DNA of 64,000 bases, from the NCBI GenBank assembly GCA_964621785.1, contig CAZUPD010000037.1, positions 1 to 64,000 of the forward strand, in the 5' to 3' direction. Positions 53,840-62,374 of the stretch are shown here, one piece after another (the stretch's first letter is position 1; every line of letters starts with the position of its first letter). This stretch comes from JACKDW01 sp964621785. Lineage in GTDB: Bacteria; Myxococcota_A; Polyangia; Nannocystales; Nannocystaceae. Under the pieces are notes generated by a model. That model was not told the origin of the DNA. It worked only from the letters and a program-made list of their open reading frames with translations, and made no database searches. The position numbers were made by a program, and so were the translations under genes.

Positions 53840-55069
53840 ATGTCGTCCACTTCGCGGAGTGTTGTTGTGTCAGATCCCGCCGAAGTCTCGTCGCACACGC
53901 GACTGCGACGACTGATGGTGGTGTTCGGCACCCGTCCCGAAGCGATCAAACTCGCCCCGGTGATCCGCGCTGCCCGGGCCCACAGCGATTGGAACGTGGT
54001 CTCGGTCCACAGTGGACAACACCGCGAGCTCGTCACCCCGGTGCTCGAAGCGTTGCAGATACAACCCGATCGGGTGCTCGATACCATGCGCCCTGGGTCG
54101 GGCCTCAACCCGCTGACGGCCCGCTTGATCGCCGGACTCGACAGCTTGATCGGCGAGCTGCGACCCGACGCGATCGTGGTGCAGGGCGATACAACGACCG
54201 CGTTTGCCGGGGCGTTGACGGGTTTTCACCGGCGGGTGTTGGTCGCCCATGTCGAAGCCGGGTTGCGTACCGACAACCTCGACGCCCCGTTTCCCGAAGA
54301 AGCCAACCGCCAGTTGATCTCGCGGATCGCGACACTCCACCTCGCACCGACCCCAGGTGCTGCTGCTGCATTGCGTCGCGAACATCTGCCTGCGCCCGAT
54401 ATCGAAGTGACCGGCAATACCGTTGTCGACGCCCTGACATGGATGGCTGCCGCCTTGCCGGCCGACGGGTCTCCGCCCCACGTCGATCGCACCGAGGCCC
54501 GGGTGCTCTCGCGATTTTCCAGCGATCGCCGCGTGGTCCTGATCACCGGACACCGCCGCGAGAGTTTTTCCGGTGGACTTGTGGCGGTCTGTGGTGGGAT
54601 CGCCCGACTCGCCGCAGCGTTCCCCGAGGTGGACTTTGTCTATCCGGTCCATCTCAATCCAGAGGTTGGCAAGGCCACCCACGCGGCCCTCGGCGGCCTG
54701 GCAAACGTCCATCTCATCGCACCGGTTGGCTATGCAAGTTCTGTGTGGTTGATCCGCCGCTGCGCGTTCATCATCACCGACTCGGGGGGCCTGCAGGAAG
54801 AGGCCCCTACCCTGGGCAAACCGGTGTTGGTGACCCGCGAGGCGACCGAGCGTCCGGAGGGTGTACAGGCCGGGTGTGCGCTGATCGTCGGCTATGATGT
54901 CGAGGCCCTGGTCGCCCGTGCCAGTGCATGGCTCGCCGATTCCTCGGCGATGGATCATTTTGTACCTACACAAAGTCCCTACGGTGACGGACGTGCGGCC
55001 CTGCGGGTGGTGGCCGCCGTGCGCACGCGACTGGGCCTTGCAGCCGACCCGGTGGAGGCCTGGCCGTGA
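53840..55069 (+). CDS. wecB: UDP-N-acetylglucosamine 2-epimerase
   Basis: Makes UDP-ManNAc from UDP-GlcNAc, the substrate for WecC; 409 residues. Landmarks are VVFGTRPEAIKLAPV, VQGDTTTAFAGAL, AHVEAGLRT, PFPEEANRQL, VTGNTVVDAL, TGHRRESF and DSGGLQEEAPTLGKPVL. The ATG at 53840 sits in GGGTGGGA; an ATG at 53914 directly before VVFGTRPE would match the usual family start and leave about 100 bases for divergent promoters. TTGCAA at 53801-53806 and TATAGC at 53825-53830 could form a promoter for a near-leaderless message, weak evidence only. The stop overlaps the wecA start (GTGA). Confidence 0.9.
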   Translation: MSSTSRSVVVSDPAEVSSHTRLRRLMVVFGTRPEAIKLAPVIRAARAHSDWNVVSVHSGQHRELVTPVLEALQIQPDRVLDTMRPGSGLNPLTARLIAGLDSLIGELRPDAIVVQGDTTTAFAGALTGFHRRVLVAHVEAGLRTDNLDAPFPEEANRQLISRIATLHLAPTPGAAAALRREHLPAPDIEVTGNTVVDALTWMAAALPADGSPPHVDRTEARVLSRFSSDRRVVLITGHRRESFSGGLVAVCGGIARLAAAFPEVDFVYPVHLNPEVGKATHAALGGLANVHLIAPVGYASSVWLIRRCAFIITDSGGLQEEAPTLGKPVLVTREATERPEGVQAGCALIVGYDVEALVARASAWLADSSAMDHFVPTQSPYGDGRAALRVVAAVRTRLGLAADPVEAWP

Positions 55070-56574
55070 GCACCGACCCGTGGGTGCTGTGGATCGCCGG
55101 GACCATCGCGTTTGTGTTTGTCGCCGGTGTCATGCCGTTGGCCATCCGCGCCTGGCATGCGTTGGGCCGCAGCGATCGCGAAATTAGTTTGCGCAAGGTC
55201 CACGCCGGCGAGATTCCCCGGGTCGGCGGATTTGTCCTGTTGTTGGGATTCGGCTTGGTGTTGATCGGCGGGTTGTCGGGGACCCACGAACTATCCGCGT
55301 CCCACGAGTTGTTCTCGCGCTCGCCGTTGACCGGGATCCTGATCGGCGCCCTGATCTGCGGACTGACGGGTTTGTGGGATGACTTGGCCGGGTTGCGGGC
55401 GCGTTACAAGTTGTTGATGCAAGTTGTCGCCGCTGGCCTCGCGGTGTGGTTTGGCCTGCACTGGGAGGCGCTCGAGGGGATCCTGAGCTGGCTCGGCATC
55501 GATGGACTTGCGGGACAGGCACTCGCTTCGCTGGCGACCGTCTTCTACTTGGTGGCTGGGATCAACGCGATCAACCTCAACGACGGACTCGACGGGCTGG
55601 CTGGAGGAACCTGTGCGATCGGTCTGAGTGTGGTGGTGCTTTCGTCGGCCACCCACGGTGCCCACGAGGTCGCGGTCGGCTGGTTGTCGGCCTGTGCCCT
55701 CGGCGCGGTACTCGGGTTTTTGTTGCACAACCGCCACCCGGCGCGCGTGTTCATGGGCGACACCGGAAGTTACTTTTTGGGGTTCTTGCTGCCGTCCCTG
55801 CTGCTGTCGGTCTATCCGATCCGCGAGCGGGTCGACATCATCGATCTTTCGATTCCGCTGATGGTCATGGCGCTGCCGCTGTTCGACATGTTTTTGGCAA
55901 TCGTGCGGCGATATGTGCGTGGGCAACCAATTTTTTCGGGCGACTGCGATCATATCCACCATCGGATGTTGGCCCGCGGCGTGCCGCACGGGCGGGTGGT
56001 GGTGATTTTGTGGGCGTCGTCGGCGATGTTTGCCACGCTCGCCTACCTCAATGTCATCGGGGTCGGCGGGTGGTGGACCCTGGGCGGCACGATCGTGGTG
56101 ATGCTCGTGGTCGCGGTGTTGCTCGGATATCACAACCTGTTGCGCAAGTTGCCGGCGTTTGCCGGGGAGGATCTGCTCGGCGTTCGCGACCGGCGCAAAC
56201 AGGTGATGGCACTACTGGCCCAAATCGACCAGGTCGGAACGTCGCACGCGGGTACTGGACGCACGCGCTGGCTCGAGCTCGCCCCCCAGTTGTTGCCGGT
56301 GCTCGAGACCCTCGGTGTCCCGGGGTTTTCGCTGCGGGAGGCGGGGAAAACAATCGTCCGGTGCGGGGTCGAAGATGCGGCATGGGCCTGGCTGAGCCTG
56401 CCGTTGCCGGGGTCGGCCGACGGTGAGATCCGCCTCGCGCTCGCGGTCCGACTGCCGCAGCTTCAGCCCGAGCAGTTGATGTTGCTCGAGCGGATTGTCG
56501 CGGCACTCGCGGGCACGGACGCTGCAGCTCGCCACAGCGCGGTCACGCCCACAAATGGGACAGAATCGACCTGA
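55066..56574 (+). CDS. wecA: Undecaprenyl-phosphate GlcNAc-1-phosphate transferase, extended
   Basis: Starts lipid-linked polysaccharide assembly in the inner membrane; 502 residues with about eleven hydrophobic segments. Motifs: DREISLRKVHAGEIPRVGG, LWDDLAGLRARYK (DD pair), NAINLNDGLDGLAGG, FMGDTGSYFLGF and GDCDHIHHRMLARG, the HIHH form typical of WecA/TagO rather than MraY. The GTG start overlaps the wecB stop by four bases. After the last membrane helix, a ~140-residue soluble extension (LLGVRDRRKQVMALLAQID ... LQPEQLMLLERIVAALAG) is longer than in WecA of enteric bacteria (about 365 residues in total) and may regulate the enzyme or bind partners. Confidence 0.87.
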   Translation: MSTDPWVLWIAGTIAFVFVAGVMPLAIRAWHALGRSDREISLRKVHAGEIPRVGGFVLLLGFGLVLIGGLSGTHELSASHELFSRSPLTGILIGALICGLTGLWDDLAGLRARYKLLMQVVAAGLAVWFGLHWEALEGILSWLGIDGLAGQALASLATVFYLVAGINAINLNDGLDGLAGGTCAIGLSVVVLSSATHGAHEVAVGWLSACALGAVLGFLLHNRHPARVFMGDTGSYFLGFLLPSLLLSVYPIRERVDIIDLSIPLMVMALPLFDMFLAIVRRYVRGQPIFSGDCDHIHHRMLARGVPHGRVVVILWASSAMFATLAYLNVIGVGGWWTLGGTIVVMLVVAVLLGYHNLLRKLPAFAGEDLLGVRDRRKQVMALLAQIDQVGTSHAGTGRTRWLELAPQLLPVLETLGVPGFSLREAGKTIVRCGVEDAAWAWLSLPLPGSADGEIRLALAVRLPQLQPEQLMLLERIVAALAGTDAAARHSAVTPTNGTEST

Positions 56575-56784
56575 AGTGAAATTCTTGTATGCGCGGCGAT
56601 CCTTTGTGCAGTGAAAAACCCGTCTTGGCGAGACGTTGTCAGTGCATTAGAATCCACGCCTACCCGCGGCCCGTCCGCAATTCAGCGACGGCCAAGGGTG
56701 AGGATCTACCGGTGCTTCCAATCCCAACGATGACCTCAATTCGGGAGTGTGAAGCACACGTATTCACCGCAGGAGCGACGTTAC

Positions 56785-56982
56785 ATGCACTGGGTTGAAG
56801 TCAGGCACGAAGGCGATGGAAACCGAGGGGCCGCATATGTGGCCGAAGTGCCGGGGGGTTGCCTCGTCCGGACAGTCACCCACTTGATCCTGCACACGGG
56901 CCTGTACCTGTCCGAGGCACTGACGTTCGTCCCGGGCGTCTCGCTCGCGGACTTCGAGATCAAGCCCAAGGACGAAGAGTAA
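56785..56982 (+). CDS. Small hypothetical protein
   Basis: 65 residues from ATG 56785 with AGGAG ten bases upstream (a GTG at 56749 is in frame). No recognised family. It reads as a small beta-rich domain (HWVEVRHEGDGNRGAAYVAEVPGGCLVRTVTHL) with an acidic lysine-rich C terminus (FEIKPKDEE). Codon use is that of the surroundings. It lies just before the assembly gap. Confidence 0.5.
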   Translation: MHWVEVRHEGDGNRGAAYVAEVPGGCLVRTVTHLILHTGLYLSEALTFVPGVSLADFEIKPKDEE

Positions 56983-56986
56983 TTTC

Positions 56987-57086
56987 NNNNNNNNNNNNNN
57001 NNNNNNNNNNNNNNNNNNNNNNNNNNNNNNNNNNNNNNNNNNNNNNNNNNNNNNNNNNNNNNNNNNNNNNNNNNNNNNNNNNNNNN
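56987..57086. other. Assembly gap of 100 N
   Basis: Exactly 100 ambiguous bases, the conventional size for a gap of unknown length between contigs. True distance and any gene content between the flanks are unknown. Confidence 0.98.
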
Positions 57087-57122
57087 CACGTGTGTGTACG
57101 GATTGAACCGCACGCTCGCGCG

Positions 57123-57803
57123 TCAACGTGCGGGCTGCGGGCGGTCAAATCCCTCAAACAGATACCCGCGATCACGCGTGCCTTGCAGGTACCGGATCGC
57201 CGCATTTTTGGGATTTCGCTCGGCCTCGAACCACTCCGGGGTGTGGTGGCACCACATCATGACGAAGGCCCGTAGTGTCACGCCGTGGCACAGCACCACC
57301 AGGTCTTCGATCCCGTGGTCGGCGTCGCGTTGAAACGTGCCGAAGGCTTGGTGGACCCGGGTCGCGACATCAAACCGCGACTCACCGAGGGGCATCCGCG
57401 CCCAGAACCGGCCCTCGAATGCTTCACACTTGGCGTAGTGGGCATGTTCTTGGGGATAGCGCTCCCGCAACTCCTCATCGCACAGGCCGTCGAACAGCCC
57501 AAATTGTTGCTCACACAACAAAATGTGCTCCCGCCTGTCGCGAATCCACTGGCCCGCCGTGGCCATCAACGCATCGGCACTCTCCCGTGTGCGGCGGTAG
57601 GGGCTGGTCCACAGGCGAATATGGGGGGCGTACTCCGGACTTCCGTAGAGATCCGAGTAAAATGCATCGACCCAGTGACCCGCGGCCTGCAGCTGCTCTT
57701 TTCCCTCCGGAGCCAACGGGACCGCGTGGTCGGCCATCGTCTGGTACAGACTGGGGTCTAGGTTGGCAGCCGAAAGCCCGTGACGCACCAGCAAGATCCG
57801 CAT
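57123..57803 (-). CDS. Histidine phosphatase (phosphoglycerate-mutase-like)
   Basis: 226 residues from ATG 57803. The phosphohistidine motif RHG is at 7-9 (ILLVRHGLSAAN), with RTRESADAL and the second His in VVLCHGVTLRAF. Complete catalytic residues indicate an active phosphatase or mutase of the broad branch-2 superfamily; the substrate is not predictable. An insert FYSDLYGSPEYAPHIRL before the conserved WTSPYRRTRESA segment is longer than in GpmA. The longer frame to 57860 adds residues unlike the family. Confidence 0.8.
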   Translation of the reverse strand: MRILLVRHGLSAANLDPSLYQTMADHAVPLAPEGKEQLQAAGHWVDAFYSDLYGSPEYAPHIRLWTSPYRRTRESADALMATAGQWIRDRREHILLCEQQFGLFDGLCDEELRERYPQEHAHYAKCEAFEGRFWARMPLGESRFDVATRVHQAFGTFQRDADHGIEDLVVLCHGVTLRAFVMMWCHHTPEWFEAERNPKNAAIRYLQGTRDRGYLFEGFDRPQPAR

Positions 57804-57864
57804 GGGTTCAGGGTAACAGGGACCCGTGACACGCGAGTCAAACCACGGTTCGCTCGCCAATTAA

Positions 57865-57892
57865 ACATGCCTTTAAAGACATGCCTTTAAAG
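57865..57892. repeat. Perfect 14-bp tandem duplication
   Basis: ACATGCCTTTAAAG occurs twice in direct succession (57865-57878, 57879-57892) in the gap between two minus-strand genes. Read on the minus strand it nearly matches the sequence at 22375-22397 (20 of 23 bases). Confidence 0.85.
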
Positions 57893-57896
57893 TCGC

Positions 57897-58766
57897 TTAC
57901 GATCCGGCGTCGTCGGCAAAAAACCGCGCGATGACTGCGGCCACCGGTTCGGGATCGTCGAGGTGTAGGTGATGACGACCCGGAAGTGTTTGCAGTTGCA
58001 GTGTGGGTACCCCGTCGAGTCGCGCGCGCCAAGCCGATGGCGAAAATGGAAAGCCCTCGGTCGCGCGAATGACCAGGGTCGGACAGGTGATCCGACGGAG
58101 AAATGCCAACACCTGTTCCTCGGTCAGGCGCATGCGGGAGGCCATGCGCAACATCGGATCGGTCCGCCACCGGTATCCGCCGTCGACCTGTGCAAGCGCG
58201 CGGCCGGCCAGCACTTCTGCTGACGCGCGGTCGATCGGGCCGGCGCGCACACGGGCGGTCACCGCTTGCTCCCGGGTCTCGAACACGCGCTTGCTCATTC
58301 GACTTCGTCGGCGAATTTCATCCTCGACCGAGTGGGCGAGATTGGTGGGTGTGTCCTCGGCCGTTTGGCTCAGCGACCCGAGACCTTCGATCGCACACAA
58401 CCGGGTGATCCGCTGGGGAATCGTGCCGGTGACCATGCCCGCGACACCGGCGCCCATCGAATGCCCGAGCAGCGCACAGCTCTCCCATGACAGGGCATGC
58501 ATGGCGTGGAGGACATCCGCGGCGTAGTCGATGAAGTGGTAGACCCCATCTCTGCGCCATGGCGAATGCCCATGCCCGGGGAAGTCGAGCGCACACAGGT
58601 CGAGCTGTGGCAACAGGGGGGCGAGACGTTCAAACGTCGCCGCACTGTCCTGCCACCCGTGGAGCCCGAGGGTCTTGTGGGGCGCGCCCGGGTTGAAGCG
58701 GCGGTAGGCCAGTTCCATCCCCGCGGCGGTTGTGAGGGTTCCGTCGACGATGTTAACTTTGCTCAT
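57897..58766 (-). CDS. Alpha/beta hydrolase
   Basis: 289 residues from ATG 58766 (a GTG two codons earlier is in frame). Oxyanion segment LGLHGWQDSAATF, DFPGHGHSP, nucleophile elbow GHSMGAG, and catalytic His in LPGRHHLHLDDPEPVA; the acid is probably the Asp/Glu in VIRATEGFP or nearby. Family resemblance is to serine hydrolase-like lipases/esterases of the abhydrolase_1 group; substrate unknown. No signal peptide. It follows the histidine kinase gene by 21 bases and may be cotranscribed with it. Confidence 0.82.
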   Translation of the reverse strand: MSKVNIVDGTLTTAAGMELAYRRFNPGAPHKTLGLHGWQDSAATFERLAPLLPQLDLCALDFPGHGHSPWRRDGVYHFIDYAADVLHAMHALSWESCALLGHSMGAGVAGMVTGTIPQRITRLCAIEGLGSLSQTAEDTPTNLAHSVEDEIRRRSRMSKRVFETREQAVTARVRAGPIDRASAEVLAGRALAQVDGGYRWRTDPMLRMASRMRLTEEQVLAFLRRITCPTLVIRATEGFPFSPSAWRARLDGVPTLQLQTLPGRHHLHLDDPEPVAAVIARFFADDAGS

Positions 58767-58787
58767 ACACACAAGTGAGTTCGTTGA

Positions 58788-60632
58788 TCATGCAGATAGA
58801 TCCGACATCGCGCGTCGATCACAACTGCGGTGGACAGCTGCCAACAGCTGCGTGCGATCGACCGGCTTCATCAGGTACTCCGATGCACCGAGGCGGAAGC
58901 CGCGTTTTTTCTCGTCGGCGATCGTAACCACGATCACCGGGATTTCGCGAAACAGCGGATCGCTGCGCAACAGCTGCAAGATGTCCCACCCGTTGTCCGG
59001 GGCGGCGAGTTCGACGTCGAGGATGATCGCATCGGGGTTGATCGACAGGGCACGCTCGCGGCCCTTGTGCCAATTGGGTGCCATCACCGAGAAGATCCCC
59101 TCGCGCCCGAAGTGCTGGCGCATGAGGTGACGGGAGGTCGGATCGCTGTCGATCACCAACAACTTGATTCCCTCGTCGGGTGCGGTCGTCGGCTCGTCGT
59201 CGTCGTCGGATTGCTGGTCGGGCAGGTCTTGGACTTCGACAGGGAGACGGATGGTAAAGGTCGAACCGACCCCCTGCTCGGAATCTCCGGTGATCGAGCC
59301 GCCCATCATCTCGCAGAAGCTCCGGGTGATCGCCAGGCCGAGGCCGGTGCCGCCGAACTTGCGGGTGGTCGAGGCATCGACCTGGGAGAACGGCTCGAAG
59401 ATCTTAGCCTGTTGCGCCTCGGTCATTCCGATCCCGGTGTCGGTCACCGACATCACGATCCACTCGGCCCCGTCGGCGCCCTGCTCTCGTTGTATACACA
59501 AGGTTACCGTACCGTCCTGGGTGAACTTGGCGGCATTGCTCAACAGGTTGAGCAGGGACTGACGCACCTTGGTGAAGTCGGCCCGCATACTGCCGACGTC
59601 GCTGGCAATCTCGATTTTGAAGGTGTTGTTCTTCTTGGCAAACAACGGCTCTGCGGTGGCCAGCGTGTCGTCGACCAAGGCCTGCAGCGAGAAGTCTTCG
59701 AGGTACAACTCCATCCGCCCCGACTCGATCTTGGAGATGTCGAGGATGTCGTTGATCAGCGACAACAGATGTTGCCCGGAGTGGTGGATTCGGCGAAGAT
59801 CCTCGATCTCGCTTTCACTCGAGGCTTCTTCGTAGAGCATCTCCGAATAGCCCAAGATGGCATTGAGCGGCGTTCGCAGCTCGTGGCTCATGTTGGCCAA
59901 AAATTGGCTCTTCGACTTGTTGGCAGCTTCGGCGACCTCGCGGGCCTCGTTGAGGCGCACGTTGGCGAGCTGCACTTGGTGGTTGGTCTCCTCGAGTTTG
60001 GCGTTGGTTTCGGCGAGCTGTCGGTGGCCGCGTTCAACCTCGGCACGGGCCGATTCACTGTCGCGGATCGCCTGGTACAGATGCCGCGTGTTGAGCTGCA
60101 ACATCCACGTGATCATCCCGAGAAACAACAGCGGCGCGACGATGTTGACCGGCACCAAGTCCGACGCAATCCCGTCGGGAATGCCGGTGAACAGGATGCG
60201 ACCCAAGTAGGCCACCAGCCACGTGACAATGCTGGCAATACCCCACATCAACGACCGACGCGGGAGTTCCAAGACCAACGCGACGACCGTGAACACGGTC
60301 AACAACAGGGCGGCATTTTGCATGATGCCGCCCTCCAAGATCGTCGACGTCATCCCGGCGGTGACGAGAAACATCCCGAGAAACACATTGACCGCGAGTT
60401 TCTCGCGACCGCGTACCAACAGGTTGGAACTCACCAGACACCAAAAAGCACCGTTCGCTTGGATCGCTAGGTCCACCCACATCGTGGCCGGCGGATGCTC
60501 CTCGGTGATGATCATCGCAGAGCGAATACAGACGATACCGATGAAGGTCCGAAAGGCGTACTTCAACAGCCTGACAAGCGTCTGCCGTCGATAGGCTGCG
60601 ATCCCTTCTTCGCTTGGCAGAGGCGTCGGCAT
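58788..60632 (-). CDS. Hybrid sensor histidine kinase with C-terminal receiver
   Basis: 614 residues from ATG 60632. Five or six membrane helices fill residues ~20-185 without a recognisable extracytoplasmic sensor, then a coiled coil (RAEVERGHRQLAETNAKLEETNHQ as two heptad runs). HisKA has the phospho-His in FLANMSHELRTPLNAILGY; HATPase has NLLSNAAKFT, VTDTGIGMT and GGTGLGLAI. An acidic linker leads to a receiver domain with LLVIDSDPTSR, phospho-Asp in AIILDVELA and the Lys in LMKPVD. No output domain or cognate regulator is adjacent, so it probably signals through a phosphotransfer protein elsewhere. Confidence 0.93.
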   Translation of the reverse strand: MPTPLPSEEGIAAYRRQTLVRLLKYAFRTFIGIVCIRSAMIITEEHPPATMWVDLAIQANGAFWCLVSSNLLVRGREKLAVNVFLGMFLVTAGMTSTILEGGIMQNAALLLTVFTVVALVLELPRRSLMWGIASIVTWLVAYLGRILFTGIPDGIASDLVPVNIVAPLLFLGMITWMLQLNTRHLYQAIRDSESARAEVERGHRQLAETNAKLEETNHQVQLANVRLNEAREVAEAANKSKSQFLANMSHELRTPLNAILGYSEMLYEEASSESEIEDLRRIHHSGQHLLSLINDILDISKIESGRMELYLEDFSLQALVDDTLATAEPLFAKKNNTFKIEIASDVGSMRADFTKVRQSLLNLLSNAAKFTQDGTVTLCIQREQGADGAEWIVMSVTDTGIGMTEAQQAKIFEPFSQVDASTTRKFGGTGLGLAITRSFCEMMGGSITGDSEQGVGSTFTIRLPVEVQDLPDQQSDDDDEPTTAPDEGIKLLVIDSDPTSRHLMRQHFGREGIFSVMAPNWHKGRERALSINPDAIILDVELAAPDNGWDILQLLRSDPLFREIPVIVVTIADEKKRGFRLGASEYLMKPVDRTQLLAAVHRSCDRRAMSDLSA

Positions 60633-60937
60633 TGCCACTGCCACGGTACAACAGCTTGCAGGTGGAGCGGGAGCATCGTTGCTATGTTTGCGTGTATGAC
60701 CCCGCGCGCCGATGGAGAAACCCGCACGCGAAGACGACCGAAAAAATCCTTCCCGAGCGTGTTTCTTTCGCGGTCTGCGACGCTATTTGCGCGTTCGCAG
60801 GAACACTATCGCAATGGTCTACAAACCCGCGTCTCCAACAGCTCGAAACGCCCGTCTGTGTAGTCATGGGTACGCGCCTTCGGTGAGTTTTCCTCAACTC
60901 TTGAACACTCGCGGATCTCTAACCACAGCCGTTGTTT
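60633..60937. other. Intergenic region, no gene seen
   Basis: 305 bases between two minus-strand genes; short frames lack signals. It should hold the histidine kinase promoter. Confidence 0.4.
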
Positions 60938-61714
60938 CTACGAAACGAGCGATGTGCGAACAAGCGCAGTGAGCGCTTCGAACGTGTCTCGCCAGCGCTC
61001 CGGGTCGCCGAGACGGGTCAACACCACGCCGGGCGACGGTGTCAGACGGATGAGCCAAGCGGCGGTGAGGTACAGGGCGAATGTTCCGAGCAGGTTGTGG
61101 CGAGACCCCAGCTTGAACGCTGTGCCGAAGGATCGCTTCAGCCGACGTCCCGTCAGATCGACGCTTGCGCATTCATCGAGGACGAGGTGGAGCACAAAAC
61201 CGGCCGTGAGGGCCAACCCGGCGATCCACGCGAGATTCCCTCGATATTCGAACACGTCGGTCAGCACAGCAGTTGTGCCGAGTCCGACAACGGCCGCCGC
61301 CGGCAGCGAGTGGATCAAACCGCGATGGGTTGTCGTCCGCCGCACGACCCACAAAAGCCCGGTGCGCAGGCCGAGCGCGACAGCGAGTGTAAGTACAATT
61401 TTTGTCGCCGCAACCACGACTTCGATGCTCGGTTTTTCTTGTATACTCAAAAAATTCGCAAGCCGGTGACCAGAAGTCATCGCCCGCCCGCTCGCCCACA
61501 CCGCGAGGCCTCCACCGCATCCTGCGACGGCACACAACATTCGCACGGGCCTAGAGTGGTTCGAGTCGATATCGGGAAGCAGGCCGCCGACGATCGCCAC
61601 GGCCGCGACGGCGACCAACTCGTTTGCGGACAGCAGTCCCGTGCCCGCAGCGGCAAAAGCCATCGCTCCCCCCACGAGCACGGCTCCCAACAAGTGGGTG
61701 TTGAAGTTCGCCAA
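60938..61714 (-). CDS. YdjM/DUF457-like membrane-bound metal-dependent hydrolase
   Basis: 258 residues with six or so hydrophobic segments. Family motifs are GGLLPDIDS, TTHRGLIHS and HLVLDECAS, carrying the Asp/His residues proposed to bind metal. The family (YdjM, induced by SOS in E. coli) has no proven substrate. The start is a TTG at 61714 (codons LANFNTHLLG, read as Met), supported by AGGTGAGA upstream and by the family N terminus (NFNTHLLGG type); no ATG fits. Divergent from the GGCT-like gene, 87 bases apart. Confidence 0.78.
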   Translation of the reverse strand: MANFNTHLLGAVLVGGAMAFAAAGTGLLSANELVAVAAVAIVGGLLPDIDSNHSRPVRMLCAVAGCGGGLAVWASGRAMTSGHRLANFLSIQEKPSIEVVVAATKIVLTLAVALGLRTGLLWVVRRTTTHRGLIHSLPAAAVVGLGTTAVLTDVFEYRGNLAWIAGLALTAGFVLHLVLDECASVDLTGRRLKRSFGTAFKLGSRHNLLGTFALYLTAAWLIRLTPSPGVVLTRLGDPERWRDTFEALTALVRTSLVS

Positions 61715-61801
61715 AACGCTATCTCACCTGGATTTGAGGACAGGCAAGACGATCGGCGAAACCAGGTGCCAAGGCAAATTCGCCGCCGTTTGGCCCCCGG
61801 A

Positions 61802-62374
61802 ATGCTGTCGAAAGTTGACAGTTCACCGGTCAACGCCCATCGTCGCGCCGACGTGCGGATCTTCGGATACGGCTCATTGATCTGGCGACCGGCGTTTGCC
61901 TACCGCACGCGCACTCCCGCTTCGATCACCGGTTACGCGCGACGCTTTTACCAGGGCTCGCCCGACCACCGTGGCACGCCGCAACACCCGGGAAGAGTGG
62001 TGACGCTTGTACCCGACCCGGAAGCGACCTGCATCGGGATGTTGTACGACATCGATGATCAGCTCGCCCCCGAGATTTTGGGACATCTCGACCACCGCGA
62101 ACAGGCGGGGTATATGCGTATACACATTGATGCGGCACACCTCGACGATTCGGACACTCACCAGGCGATCTGCTACATCGCTACGGCACACAACCCCGAC
62201 TACCTCGGCCCTGCACCGCTCACCGAGATGGCGCGTCAGATCGCCAATACCCGCGGCCCGTCCGGCAGCTGCCGTGCGTACCTCATGCAGCTACACCGTT
62301 GGCTGGGGCGTGTCGGCGTCGACGAACCACATATCGCCACCCTCGCCGAGGCGATACAAGGGCTCACCCCATGA
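61802..62374 (+). CDS. Gamma-glutamylcyclotransferase (ChaC/GGCT-like)
   Basis: 190 residues. The nucleotide-like loop FGYGSLIWRPAF is the GGCT/ChaC signature; the catalytic Glu is likely that in LDHREQAGY. ChaC members degrade glutathione to 5-oxoproline and Cys-Gly. YLMQLHRWL and GVDEPHIATLAEAI close the domain. ATG 61802 is used; a GTG at 61853 directly before RIFGYGSL is an alternative giving a shorter N terminus. Its stop overlaps the ATG of the next gene (ATGA), so the pair is translationally coupled. Confidence 0.83.
   Translation: MLSKVDSSPVNAHRRADVRIFGYGSLIWRPAFAYRTRTPASITGYARRFYQGSPDHRGTPQHPGRVVTLVPDPEATCIGMLYDIDDQLAPEILGHLDHREQAGYMRIHIDAAHLDDSDTHQAICYIATAHNPDYLGPAPLTEMARQIANTRGPSGSCRAYLMQLHRWLGRVGVDEPHIATLAEAIQGLTP

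Noticed and set aside
58830..60470. Long plus-strand open frame antisense to the histidine kinase
   Set aside because: The minus strand encodes unmistakable HisKA, HATPase and receiver motifs over the same bases.
60932..61801. Upstream part of a 480-codon plus-strand frame
   Set aside because: Only the part from 61802 matches a protein family; the rest is antisense to the YdjM-like gene.
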